This document shows, in pieces, positions 18,296-29,795 of a stretch of DNA of 64,000 nt. The stretch is taken from assembly GCF_009730915.1 (NCBI RefSeq), contig NC_052475.1:31185016-31249015 (forward strand), written 5' to 3'. A program made the translations under genes and the position numbers. The DNA is from Dioscorea cayenensis subsp. rotundata. Lineage: Eukaryota; Streptophyta; Magnoliopsida; Dioscoreales; Dioscoreaceae. Position 1 is the first letter of the stretch. Each line of letters begins with the position of its first letter. The notes under the pieces were generated by a model. It saw only the letters and a list, made by a program, of their open reading frames with translations, was not told the DNA's origin and did not search any database.

Positions 18296-18312
18296 TTAAA
18301 TATATAAATTTA
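18296..18312 (-). promoter_or_regulatory. possible TATA region of the receptor kinase gene
   Basis: Read on the minus strand, this is AAATTTATATATTTAAA, about 125 bases before the start codon at 18174. The position is reasonable for a TATA element, but the surrounding sequence is AT-rich, so this is only a candidate. Confidence 0.35.
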
Positions 18313-18362
18313 TGTATAAAAAAATATTTAAATCACTCTATTGTTTATATATATATATATAT

Positions 18363-18620
18363 GGAAAAAGATTATCTAGGTAATTCCCTAGATTTGAAAT
18401 CTATGGACGTTTTAAATCTAAGCTGTTGGATTATTATCTGATGTGGTTAATTGTTTATATAAACATTGTATATTTTATTTTTTTACTGTTCATGATCAAT
18501 GTACAATACTGTAGAATGCGGGTACTGTTCATAATGATAAAAACCGTCAGATCACTATCGGATGGCTACTATGGACATTTCTAGATTTGAAATCTAGGGA
18601 CGTTCCTAGATGATGGGTCC
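18363..18620. mobile_element. short TIR element (MITE-like), about 258 bp
   Basis: The left end (from 18363) and the reverse complement of the right end (to 18620) both carry ATCTAGG, a short spacer, CCCTAGATTT and AAATCT in the same order, so the ends are imperfect inverted repeats of about 35-40 bp. The unit CTAGATTTGAAATCTA near each end is also palindromic in itself. Both flanks are TATATA sequence, consistent with insertion at TA, so an exact target duplication cannot be read. There is no coding capacity. The family was not identified. Confidence 0.6.
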
Positions 18621-19190
18621 TTTATATATATATATTTGAAGGAAGTCTGGGAGACTATCAGTAGCATAAAATATATTAAGAAATTAAGTACAGATATAAG
18701 AGTGGTGACAAAACAAAAACTAAACATGGTAAACAAAAGTCGGAGATTCGATCGTAAATTGTACTTCGGTATCCTACATACTATTAAAGTAGATGCAGAG
18801 TCTACTCTAAGAGAGCGTTTCAAGGAACAATTTTGATTTTTTTTTAAAAACATTTAAGTTTTTATTTATATTACTTATAATATTAATAATTGAAAAACAT
18901 TAATTACACATGATTATTTATATAATAAATGTCCATAAAGACCTTTAAAATCCAAGGTATAAAATAATTTATATGGTAGGAGTTGTTTAATTATATTATT
19001 TTATATATGATATTGCCTCAAAACTCCTCACAAAATTTTAAAATCTCCAATGCGAAACCGAGGAAAATACCTAATAGAGATAAAAGTGTAAGGATAAATA
19101 GAGATTTTAGACTATGATAGTAATGAAGGATTATTTTTTTGTAAATATTTTGGAGGATCACCTCTCAAGAGGCATTTAATGATTTGGTTA

Positions 19191-19469
19191 CTCCCTCCGT
19201 TCCTTTTTATCTGTCATAAACCCATGTTTATTTTTATCTATCATTTTTAAACATCAAGAAGCATTTATTATTTTTTTTTTTCCAAAATTACCCTAACTTT
19301 CTATTCAATTATATTTTTGAAATTTAATATGAGAGAGAAATGTGAAAAATATAATTTATGGGTAATTTTAGAAAGATAATTAATTTTTTTATTAAATTAT
19401 GTGAAATAACCAACTTTCTTAGTATGTGAGATTCGGTTATTCATGACAGATAAAAAAGAACGAAGGGAG
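19191..19469. mobile_element. Stowaway MITE (Tc1/mariner type)
   Basis: The left end is CTCCCTCCGTTCCTTTTTAT followed by CTGTCAT. The right end reverse-complements to CTCCCTTCGTTCTTTTTTAT followed by CTGTCAT. It is flanked on both sides by TA (19189-19190 and 19470-19471), the Stowaway target duplication. Length is 279 bp, with an AT-rich core and no reading frame. It lies about 1 kb upstream of the receptor kinase start. Confidence 0.93.
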
Positions 19470-21816
19470 TATTATATAAATGCTTTTCTTAGTGGCAAAG
19501 GTGTATAGGAAATCAATATTGAATTTGATAGTAATCACCAAATTTCCTAACTTAACTTTTTTTATATATAAAATAACTTAACGTCTTTGAATTTGGAGTT
19601 AGATTTTTTTTTTAAATAAGTGGATAAATTATAAATTTATTAAAAATAAAAAGCGACAGTAAAAATAAGTTAGAATTGACGAAATTTAAACATTGTTAAT
19701 TTTAATAATAATCAAAATTGATTGGAGAATATATTAAAAATCTCTCTTTTTTGGCGATCAACAAACCATCCTTAAATCAGGTGCTCTTATTAGTCATAAT
19801 ATGCTAGATGTCAATTTTCAAGCTACTCAAATAGACAATAAAATGAAATTAATATTAATTCATATTTGAATCGATGCCAATTTTGAGCGTTTAATAATGA
19901 AGAACTTCATACATTTAAATTGCAAAATATTTTTTTTTTTATAAAAAATGCATGTAATTAAGTATACATAGGTGCAAGTAGATATCAATATGCATGTAAT
20001 ATTTTGCAAATAAGTTGTAGAAAACCCGCCGGCAAATTAGAAAAAAAGCGTACATAAAAAGGGAACTGATGACATTGAATGAAGGCAGGCAGATGCAAAG
20101 AGTTGAGGCCAAAGTCATAAAATATATTTTCTTGAACATGTGCAAACAGTGTTGAAATTCTTTTGTCAAAATTGAACGTTTAATTCCTAATGAACACTAA
20201 ACTCTTTTTTGGTCTGTTTGTGGATACTGCCCAACCTTTGACTCATAATCTCATTAGCTTTGCCTTATTGACAAGAAACTTTCTTTTCACAATAACTAGC
20301 GTATATACGTATGAGTCTACTAAATTTTTTTAAAAATAATTAATAAATTTTTTTATTATTTTTTTAGATTTGTTAATAGCTAAAAATTCTTTTGTTCTAT
20401 TAGCATTGAATCTTTTAAATAAAATGTTCCCATCTTTATGAAGAAGATAAATTTAAATCATATCTCAGGCAACATAAGAATATAAATGTGTTAATATATT
20501 AATATTATACATGTGTACGTCTCTAACATAATTTATTTATTTTATTAAAATAAATAAATAAGTCACTCAGGAAATTTGTCCCCAAATGACAAGTATTTGA
20601 GGTATTTATGATGGTTTTTTTTTTGAAAAAAAAAATTATGTACAAAATCCATCTTTACCTTTAAGTTTAACCTGGGAAAGAGAATGAAATAGGAACTTTT
20701 CAAATGTAGAGTTGGTATTTTGGGTGGTTTTCTATTTTTTTTAATTATTTTTATTTCCTATAAATTTTGTAGCTTATTATTAATTTATTACTGATTCAAT
20801 GTGATATCTAGTCTTTAATCTTGTTCTATTCATGAATCATGAGTGGGTTATTATATTTTTTTTTTATTTTAATAATAACTAAAGTGAATTGTATCAAACA
20901 TTGTAACATTAACAATTAAAAATTTATAATACGCATAGATACAGAGAACATTGATAAAATATATAATCAGAAAAAATTAAAATACTAAACGTAATAAATG
21001 TTTGAAAAAAATTTTATAATTTTATCTCACGGTTATTTTAAAAAGTTGGGGTCTTACTTTTTTTATTAATTATTTAATTTTTTATTACTTACGTGGCATT
21101 GAACAGTATAAAAGAAACATTAATGTTACACATGATTATTTATTTAATTTTTTTTTAAATTGTTTTTGCTTCTTTCAAAATATATGATTATATCATCGGC
21201 TCTTATGGGTAATATATAAAATATCAAATCTAAATTTATAAAGCAAACCAAACACATCAAGTGCCCAACTTCACCTAATTAAAGATGAAAAAAATCTCAA
21301 TAATGTCACTATGTAAATTGCCTTATATTTTAAAAATAGTTAATCTAAAAAATTATTTTGTTAATTATTTTTTTTTAAAAGTAAATACTTATCTCTAATA
21401 TGAAAATTATTTTCTTATAAATGACACTCAGTCAGAGCAGGTAGATGAGTGCTCAATATTTCTTGTTAAGTGATGCCTTTGAAAGACTTTGTAAACGAGC
21501 TCACATTGATTTGCATCACATTAATTTAATGTTTCACAACTCTTTATTTTTTTTTTTCTTTACTTATTAATGGAAGAAATTAAAAGTCAGAGAATTTTTT
21601 TTTCAAAGTCATTAAAATATAATTTTTAAGACAAATCATGACACACTTTCAAATTGAAGAAATTTCATAAGCAAGATTATCTAGAAGATGTATGTTTTTT
21701 TTTTAATTAAACCATGAGAAAAGAAACGCTTACTTGATGATAAAGTATCAATGGGTTCTACCTCTTTTGGTCTTGTCCTCTCTATCTAACATATTAATTT
21801 TTAATGTATATATATT

Positions 21817-22023
21817 ATGTCATTTATTCATTTCTATGAAAAAGGTGATTTGAGTCCTAATCAAAATGAACCTATAGTGATTGAGAAAGGACAGAGGAAA
21901 GACCTTTGCATCTATTTACCTAATATATTTTCAAACTTTTCCCCACGTGAAATGAGGTTAATGATTTCTTTGTTTCAAAAGGAAATTGTTAGGCATCTTA
22001 AAACCATGGAAAAAATTCATTAA
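21817..22023 (+). CDS. unrecognised 68-residue reading frame
   Basis: An ATG-initiated frame of 68 codons ending in TAA, in a region that is otherwise poor in open frames. The product is hydrophilic with a charged C-terminal stretch (FSPREMRLMISLFQKEIVRH) that could form a helix. A TATATATT lies just before the ATG. I do not recognise a family, and I see no matching splice sites or neighbouring exons. It may be chance, a gene fragment or a small gene. No function is proposed. Confidence 0.2.
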   Translation: MSFIHFYEKGDLSPNQNEPIVIEKGQRKDLCIYLPNIFSNFSPREMRLMISLFQKEIVRHLKTMEKIH

Positions 22024-22399
22024 AGACAACACATCATTTGATGGAATTTTTGTATGTAAGATCAAAAGAGAGTGATATTATTATTTTGAGATATATTTGT
22101 GTTAAAAGTAGCTTATTTATATTTTTAAATAATAATAGTAATTATTATTATTATCTATTAATTATAATTACTATTTAATCTAATTTAAATTATTATTACT
22201 ATTTAATATGATCTTGAAAAGAAAAATAAAAATAAAAATAAAAATAAGAAGGCTATATTTATAAAGGAAGGGTTCTTGAATGACAGAGGTACTTGTTGCC
22301 ACGTGATCTAGATCATTTGGAAAGGAGGATGTTTACATAAAATTAATTTGTTTATCTTGCTAGTGCAAGACAATAGAATCCTTACTCTTGGTAATTTTG

Positions 22400-23000
22400 C
22401 TTAGAGAAAATGCAATCACATACCGACATCAATGTGCTATCCAACGTGGCAATTGAATCATTAGAACATTTGTTACTTCATTGCCCTTTGTTGGCAGATT
22501 TGGAATTATTTTGATCAATTACTCGGGATATCGCGCCTCTCACATTCATTAGAAGATCTATGGGCCATTTAAAAATTCTCTCTTAGTTCATCTTCTAGCG
22601 TGTACTGGGGATCTTCTTATTTGAGCCATCATTTGAAATATTTAGCCTGAGCGAAATGGCCGTATATTCAAAATACTTCCAACTACTTTAATTATTTTGA
22701 AAATTGATTATATGCTCATTTTACAATAGAACGCAGTTCTTGAGACAAAATGCGATGGAGGACAACATCGTGATAGTTATATGTAACTTGGAGTTCCTAG
22801 GGCCTTGAGTAAATGGAGAGTGATATTCGAGAGATGACTATTTTTTTGGAATCTAACTAGTTAGTGACTAGCCCTGGTACTAATGATCCAGTTCTCTTTT
22901 TCCCTAAATGAATCTGTATTGTATTTACAGTATCTCTATCACTATCCACTACTACTAATGGAACACTGATATATTCCTTTTTGTATTCCTCTTGTGTTGT
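22400..23000 (+). mobile_element. decayed LINE (non-LTR retrotransposon) 3' end
   Basis: From 22447, one frame reads NVAIESLEHLLLHCPLLADL. After a one-base shift it continues IWNYFDQLLGISRLSHSLED. Further on (about 22627-22680) comes II*NI*PERNGRIFK. These are typical of the zinc-binding and C-terminal region of plant LINE reverse transcriptases (zf-RVT, consensus IIWNIWxERNxRIF). Two Trp codons have become TGA and TAG, and further stops and a frameshift show it is dead. The tail runs towards about 23000. The 5' boundary was not found. Confidence 0.65.
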
Positions 23001-23487
23001 TTTTGCAATGAACTTTTAAATTTTTGTTTGACTGTTATATTTAATGTGATTTATCTATTTTTTTTAAAGAAAATTAGAAAGGAAGGATATTAAGAAAAAA
23101 AAGAAGATGTATAATATTTTAAATATAATATATCAATATTACAAGATTTTGATCTTTGTCATTATACCCTACACCAATAATAATTAATGAAAATTTTATT
23201 CTTAAAACCATAAGTTTTGTCAAATTTATTAAGGCAAGTCAAATTCTATAAATTGAAAATTGAAACAAAATAATTTTAAAACTTAGGAGAGAATATTGGA
23301 CCCTTTTTATATTTAATATTTGATATAATACACACTTTTTTTGTCAAGCTTATTTAGAAAATAGTTTTGAGCTCACAAATTGATTAATTAATAAGGGCTT
23401 TTAAGTCATTTTACAAAAAAATAATTATATATGGTAAGTTTTCTAAGTTGGATATTTTCCATCGAGAGAAACCAAGAAGAGGAATCG

Positions 23488-23601
23488 TATATAAGGGATC
23501 GTCTTCGCTCCCACTCCCCAACGGAGCTCTCGTTTCTCTCGATCTCGCTTCCTCCGTCTACTGCCCTAACTCATAGATTCAATTGCTTCTTTTTCATCGA
23601 G
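23488..23601 (+). promoter_or_regulatory. TATA box and first untranslated leader exon of TFIIA gamma
   Basis: TATATAA at 23488-23494 is followed by a more GC-rich, pyrimidine-rich stretch with CGCTCCCACTCCCC and TCTCGATCTCGCTTCC. It ends at 23601 in a good donor (GAG|GTAACT). This would give a leader exon of about 80 bases, spliced to the leader acceptor at 27453. It is inferred to belong to TFIIA gamma because no coding exon lies between. Confidence 0.6.
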
Positions 23602-23689
23602 GTAACTGGTGACTCTTCTTTGATTGATCTGATTTGGGTTCTTTTGTTTCATTTTTTTTTTCTTTTTATTTTGTAGAATTTGTGGCATT

Positions 23690-24790
23690 TTATATGGTTC
23701 TTGTTTACATGGAGCTCGGAAGTTGAAATTTGTTTATTTTTTTTTTTCTAGTTTTTCTGAATTTTGATGCATATTACAGCTAAGATCAATGCTGAATGCC
23801 CAATGCCCTTTCGCTTGTTATCAGAACCTAAGCTTCAAGGGTATATTTTGGGTTGAAGCATGCTAGGTGGTGCAAGAAACCTACAAAACATATCAAGTCT
23901 CTATTTATTTGAAGTCGGGTAATAGAGTTTGGTCTTGTTTTCATGAAGCTCTGAAGTTTAAAGTTTATGTCTTTTTAGCTTTTTGCTTTTTCTTGAGTTT
24001 TGATACCTGGAGACAGCTAAGATCAATGCCCTTTTGCTTTTAATTAGAATCCAGGCTTCCAAGATATACTTTGTGGTGAGGTATGCTGGTTGTGCAAGAA
24101 ACCCATGAAACATATCAAATAAAAAAATTTCCTTTGAATTCAGGGCATAGGGGCTTGATTCTTGTTTTCATGGAGCTTTAAAGTTGAAATGTACATATAT
24201 ATATATATGTATGTTTATGAGTTTTGATACCTAGAGGCAACTAAGATCAATGCCCTTTTACTGGTTATCAGAATCCAAGTTTTTAAATGTGTACTTTGCA
24301 TTGAGGTATGCTAGATGGCAAAAGAAACCTCAAAACATATTAAATGTTTTTTTTTTCTTAAAATTCAAGAATAGGGTTTGGTTCTTGTATTCATGGAACT
24401 CTGAATTTGAAATTTTAGGTCTTTTTAAGTTTTTAGTTTTTTCATTTTCTTTTAGTCTTGATACCTAGAGACAGCTAAGGTCAATTTCCTTTTGCTTGTT
24501 ATCAGAAATTGGGTTTCAAAGGTATATACTTTGAGTTGAGGTACTATATAGCCACAAAACATATCAAATGTGTTTTTAATTCAGGCCATATGGCTTGGTT
24601 TTTGCTTTCAGGGACTTGAAATTTTATAAGATTTTTTATTTTTTGTTTCCTTTGAGTTTTCAAACTTATATGTTACCAAGATCGATGCCCTTTTGCTTGT
24701 AGTTAGGATTCAGCTTCTAAGGGATATTAGGTGGTGAAGAAAGCAAACAAAGCATGCCCAATGTGTTTTTAGTTGCTTTTAGATGCTTGG
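23690..24790. repeat. degenerate tandem array of about 200-240-bp units, about 5 copies
   Basis: The phrase CAGCTAAGATCAATGCCC and variants recurs at 23777, 24014, 24238, 24472 and (weakly) 24675, that is at spacings of 237, 224, 234 and about 203. Each copy carries the same series: TTTTGCTTGTTATCAGAA, a TATACTTTG-GAGGTATGCT segment, AAACATATCAAAT, a TTTGGTTCTTGTTTTCATGG segment and AGTTTTGATACCTAGAG. Copies differ at many positions and by short indels, so the array is old. It lies wholly in the leader intron of TFIIA gamma. Confidence 0.85.
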
Positions 24791-25369
24791 TGTTTTTTTG
24801 ATGCTTTCTATTTATTACTGTGTTTAATTTTCATTTTTTTCCCTTCCGTAAGTGTGAGACAGTGAGGGGTGTTGGAGGACTACCTATTTTTTGTGAATAT
24901 TTTAGAAAAATTAGAACATATATTTGTGTATGCGGTTGGGAAAAAATAGAAATGAGAACGCTCTGGAAATTGGAGATATGCTATTGTTGTACTGCTACAT
25001 GCGTCTGGGGACAATTAACACATCTGCTGAATGTGTTCTTTCTATATGATGTACATGCTTAAACTTCTTATATTGATGTTATCTTATACAAAAAATGAAG
25101 TTGTTCTATTTAGTATCTTCCAACAAGTATAATGGGATTGAGGAATTTCCTTGATTACATATATAGAAAAGATAAAAAAAGTTTGGTCTGCTGTTGTATT
25201 TGGAAAGGACATTAAGTGGTGAAATTGTATCAAACCAAGAGTGCTTGTGTTAGGGTTATTTATCCACATCCCCAACAACAAATTCAGTTCAAGGCCCAAT
25301 TCAATTTATATATTATTTGGAGCTGCTAGTTCTGTGTTCAGAGCAAACATGAAATTGTTGTCTGTCCTA

Positions 25370-25955
25370 ATTCTGTTGCAACACAAATTCGAATTCCTAA
25401 TTGCATGCATTAGAGCAGTATCATAATTACTGCATTTAAAAATAGGCCATTGAAAGAAATATAAGGGATTTTCTTTCTAAATTTTTTTTGGGTTTTGACA
25501 AGGTGGACTAGACAGCTTTTGTCCAGTGAAGATTCCATATTCAAGTTATTTATACCATCCATGTGGTGGTTATCTTTAGGCTGGATGGTAATTGCATACT
25601 TTGAGGTTGCATGTTCTAATCAAAATCACTTCCTTTCAAAGTAGGCCACTAAAGAAACCTTGTGGAGGGCTTTTACATTGTTCGGGGTATGGCAACACAG
25701 ACTAGACAGTTATTCTTGAGTGAAGCATCCATAGCCAGTTACCTATACAAAGTAACAAGTAACTCTAAACGGCATCCTAATTTCATGCTATGGAGTTGTT
25801 GTTTTAGATTTTTAACTAAAATCACTTCATTTATAAATAGGCCATTGAAAGAAACCGCATGGAGGGTTGTTTAGTTCTTGCAAGGCAAAATAGTAGATGT
25901 TCTTGAATGAAGTTGCCACACCCAGATTACCTATACCAAGTAGTGATTAAGGTCT
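25370..25955. repeat. second tandem array, about 197-bp units, 3 copies
   Basis: AATAGGCCATTGAAAGAAA and close variants occur at about 25442, 25641 and 25837. Each is followed by GACTAGACAG or a variant, then GTGAAG-ATCC and TTACCTATACCAAGTA variants, and preceded by AAAATCACTTCATTT or similar. Spacings are 199 and 196. It is unrelated in sequence to the array at 23690-24790 but sits in the same intron. Confidence 0.8.
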
Positions 25956-27503
25956 GTTAGTATGTATCTTCCTAATAATAAACATCACTAAGAAACATTC
26001 TCATATTTTTGTGTACTGTATAAGTTTTAACTTTGGTTTTGTTTCGGGTTAAATTATGTACTCTTTTATATTGATATGCCTTGGCATTGCCCAACAACAT
26101 TTGAAACTGACTCTAAGTGTGCCAATTTTATTTTGAAATTTTTTGGGTTTCACGTCCTATTCTGTCTATGAATGTTAGATGTGCCTGCCTCTATACATAG
26201 TTTTTTTTTTCATGTTAAAAAATTTATGGGGTTGTTTAGATAATCTGATTTGTGAAAATGTTGCATTGAATGCTCTTCTTTTAGAAAAAAACCACAAGGT
26301 TTTAGATCAGTTCATGAACTGATCTGGCTTTATTCCTTTTGTTAATCATCTTAGCCATTAGAATAGGTAGTAGCTAATTTAACAAAATTTGCATCGGTTC
26401 TCCATTTACTAAGACAGTAACACTATAATCCCATTTCCTTCCTTCCATTACAAAAAAAGTTAGTGAAGATTCCAAGAAACCCACGAAGAAGGCATTGAAC
26501 AGCTTTTTAGAGTTATGATAATGGTCCTTTCCCCTGATTGACTTGATTCATTCCGGATTGTAAGACATGAATTATGTTTCTAGTGTTGTATCTCCAGTGT
26601 TTGATTTGAATGAAATAATACACAAACATGTGGCATTATTGGATGGGCCTATGGTCCATTCTCTTTTACATGTGGAGGAAAATAACTTTTTAGAAAAAGC
26701 TGCATACGGGGCAACTATTGCTATGTTACCCCATCAACAAATCTGTTTTTCACTTTAACTTATATTTTCACTTCGTTGGCAGTGTTTTTGACGTTTTCCT
26801 GTGGGCTAGCACATCCTTTAGCTGGAGAACCTAATTGAGTAGCCCTTTTCTGGATTAAATTTGTTCTTTTTTTGACCCATGAATATAAATTGACTAAGAA
26901 AGTGATTTGGATTTCACATTTTTTGCTAGCCTCATGGGAATGGGTAAGATGTCACTGTCTAAAGATTAAAGAAAATTACAGTGGCTCCTTAATTCTTCAA
27001 TGCATATTATGGCACCTGTTGTTTGAGCATCTATTGCCTTGGCATCTGGTGACAGTTGTGAGTAAGCATATGTCGTCTTCAAATTGTGGAATTCAAATCT
27101 ATTTTTCATATGGAAATATTGCCCATAATTTTGTAAAAACTATTTTCATATACTGGGATCTCTTGAAATGTTTTATAACTTTAGCAGATAGCAAAACCAT
27201 CAAGCCCTACTGAACTGATGATTTCTGTAATGCCTCAAAATTATTGTACTTGGGTGATGCAATATTAGGCATGTGAAGCTCATGCTGGCAGAACCGCAGA
27301 CTTGTCTTCCAGCTGTTTCACTTTTTTTTTCATATATTTAAAAAAAAAATATCTGTCTTCCATCTGTTACTTAGAATGCTTTGCATAGAAATGCGTATTG
27401 ATCCTATAGCCAGAGAATCAGATTTTTTTAATCCTATATGTCCTTTCTTGCAGTCTTTTACCTTTCGCTTGTGATATCTGCTGGTCTCTTTCTGAGTGTG
27501 GTG

Positions 27504-29795
27504 ATGACAACATTTGAGTTGTACCGGAGATCCACTATTGGCATGTGCCTGACAGAAACCTTGGATGAGATGGTGTCTAATGGTACCCTTAGCCCTGAGC
27601 TTGCTATCCAAGTGCTTGTTCAATTTGATAAGGTTTGTGGGTAGTTAGTTTCAAACAATTGTTATCAGTAGCCACCAGAACTTTCAAATACTAATTTGAA
27701 AAGTGCTGTTTCTTTGGATTGGTCCTTTCTAGTCTATGACAGAAGCATTGGAAGCCCAAGTGAAGAGCAAGGTTGCTATCAAAGTAAGCATTTGCGGAGC
27801 TTTTTTACATCCTTTAAACTTTGTTTTGTATCAATTTATTGATTATATTCTTGGATATTTCCAGGTACTCTTTCTTTATTATTTCCCACCAATTTATTGA
27901 TGATATTCTTGATTTTTTCTAGTTCACTATAATTACTTTTAGGTTTTTAGCATGTTTACTTTTCCTTAATTCTTTAGTTATAAATTGCTTTAGCATAGTG
28001 AGTTTTCCAAATTACCTTTTGGACCAAAGTTCTCTTTTTTATCTTTATTTTTACATTTAGCACCCTATAATATCTAGCACAATGGAAATGTTTCAATATT
28101 TGTTTTTGATTGCCTTCCCTTGATGATTTTTTGAATGCCTATTACTAAGCTTCAAATTACCAGTGTTGAAGTTCTCTTCTCTCTATGATCACCTTTGTTT
28201 TCTCATGTTTCTGAACAATGCTTTGGAAAATGAATTTGAAATTGCATCCGGAGAAAAAGTAACTATGTGAATATTAATAGTGGGAAGACATCATAGAAAC
28301 CAAGCACTAAGAACTTGTCCTGTCTAATGTATTTGATATAAGTCCTGATTGAGATGAAGCAAACTTGTCCAGGCTCAGGGAGAATGAAAAAGTAGGACCA
28401 AATGTTGAGCTGTTTCCTTTCTTCATATATCGGATGGCTGAGTTGCCAAATGTCAACCTTTGTTAGTGTGCTGTGCGCCAATTCCCATTATCTAAAATCT
28501 TCAAGAATTAGGTTAGAAAAGACTACAGAATGGTACATCATATAAGAATGTTTTAGTACCTTTTATATAGATGTCTAGCATGGCACAACTAAAACTATAA
28601 AGAGATGCTCATTTGTTCATGAAAAATGTGAACAAGATCAGATTGTACTTTGTAAAAATTAATCCAGAAGTTAGTAATGGAGAAATTTGATGCCACAGCC
28701 CCAGCTGAGTCTAAATCAGAAGTTAGTTTGTTTACTGAATTGGTAGCCTTATGATTGAAATTTGGGTCCTGAAATTTTCTAAATTTTGAAGTTCTGAATT
28801 ATAGGTTTTTGCAGGCAGTACTCCATTGTTCAAACATGACAATTTTCTACCAAATTCTTTTTTCTGATGCATGCTTCCCAATCTTTACCATCCATGACAG
28901 ATCTTAATTTTATTTCATCTTTCTACAAAGCTTTTCTGGTTGCCACTTGTTGTCAAGGGCATAAAATCCAATTTGACTCTTTGATTTTTCATAATCAGAT
29001 GTGCTACTAAGACAAGGCTAAAGAGTTGAGTGTCTAGTATATTGAAGTCTCTGACAAGCAAGTTTAATCAAGAACTGATATGTAAATTCGGCCACATATT
29101 AATGTGCCTGCATACACAAGCACAAGCGTTCATAATTACATGTCATTATGTAAATACATACATGAATTGATAATGCTATGACTCAGCCAAACATGTAGCT
29201 CATTCCAATATTGATTATAATCTTATGCAACTCGCTCCCTGCAATGAATGTAGATGGAATTTGTTGTGCGCTAGAGCTATATATGGTTTGGGCTATCTTG
29301 TTAGCAAATAAGCATTTAAACTTATATGTGCAAACTTAGCAAATTTAATCTATCACTAAATGCATTTACTTTGATGTTGGTGCTTGTTACCTAATTATTC
29401 TCCCTGATCTTGGCAGCTTATTGATTTTAGTTGAATGTTATTATTATTTTTGTATTAGTCATTTTGCTTTCTTAACTAGTTTTAAAACTTGAGAAATGTT
29501 GATGGTTTTTTTTTTTTGGGATTCTTTGCTGTTTGCTCATTTGATCTCCTATATCAATGAAATTTCACATTATGTTTATTTATTTCAATTCTAGTTCATT
29601 GTTCCACAAATGGCCTGCGACTTATGCAGTTGTTCTTTTAATCTGTGCTTCTAGGGTCATCTGCATACCTATAGGTTCTGCGACAATGTATGGACCTTCA
29701 TTTTGCAGGATGCCCAATTTAAGAATGAGGAATGCCAAGAGCATGTCGGGAAAGTGAAGATTGTGGCATGCGATTCCAAGTTACTGAATCAATGA
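27504..29795 (+). CDS. TFIIA-S: Transcription initiation factor IIA subunit 2 (TFIIA gamma)
   Basis: Three coding exons, 27504-27632, 27733-27783 and 29655-29795 (TGA), encode 106 residues, the usual length of plant TFIIA gamma. Characteristic blocks are [58 protein letters not shown] and [15 protein letters not shown]. The protein pairs with TFIIA alpha/beta and stabilises TBP on the TATA box in the nucleus. The ATG at 27504 lies 50 bases after a leader acceptor at 27453. The long intron 27784-29654 carries nothing that I recognise. Residue 39 is Val, as in the ancestral rice Xa5 form and unlike the Glu of the recessive xa5 resistance allele. Identity is certain; the upstream leader exon is inferred. 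Confidence 0.97.

Larger units (their letters stand above)
18175..23480. other. intergenic region with transposon remnants
   Basis: About 5.3 kb between the divergent receptor kinase and TFIIA gamma genes. It contains the receptor kinase promoter, two MITE-like elements (18363-18620 and 19191-19469), an unrecognised short reading frame (21817-22023) and a decayed LINE 3' end (about 22400-23000). The rest is AT-rich and unremarkable. Confidence 0.75.
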
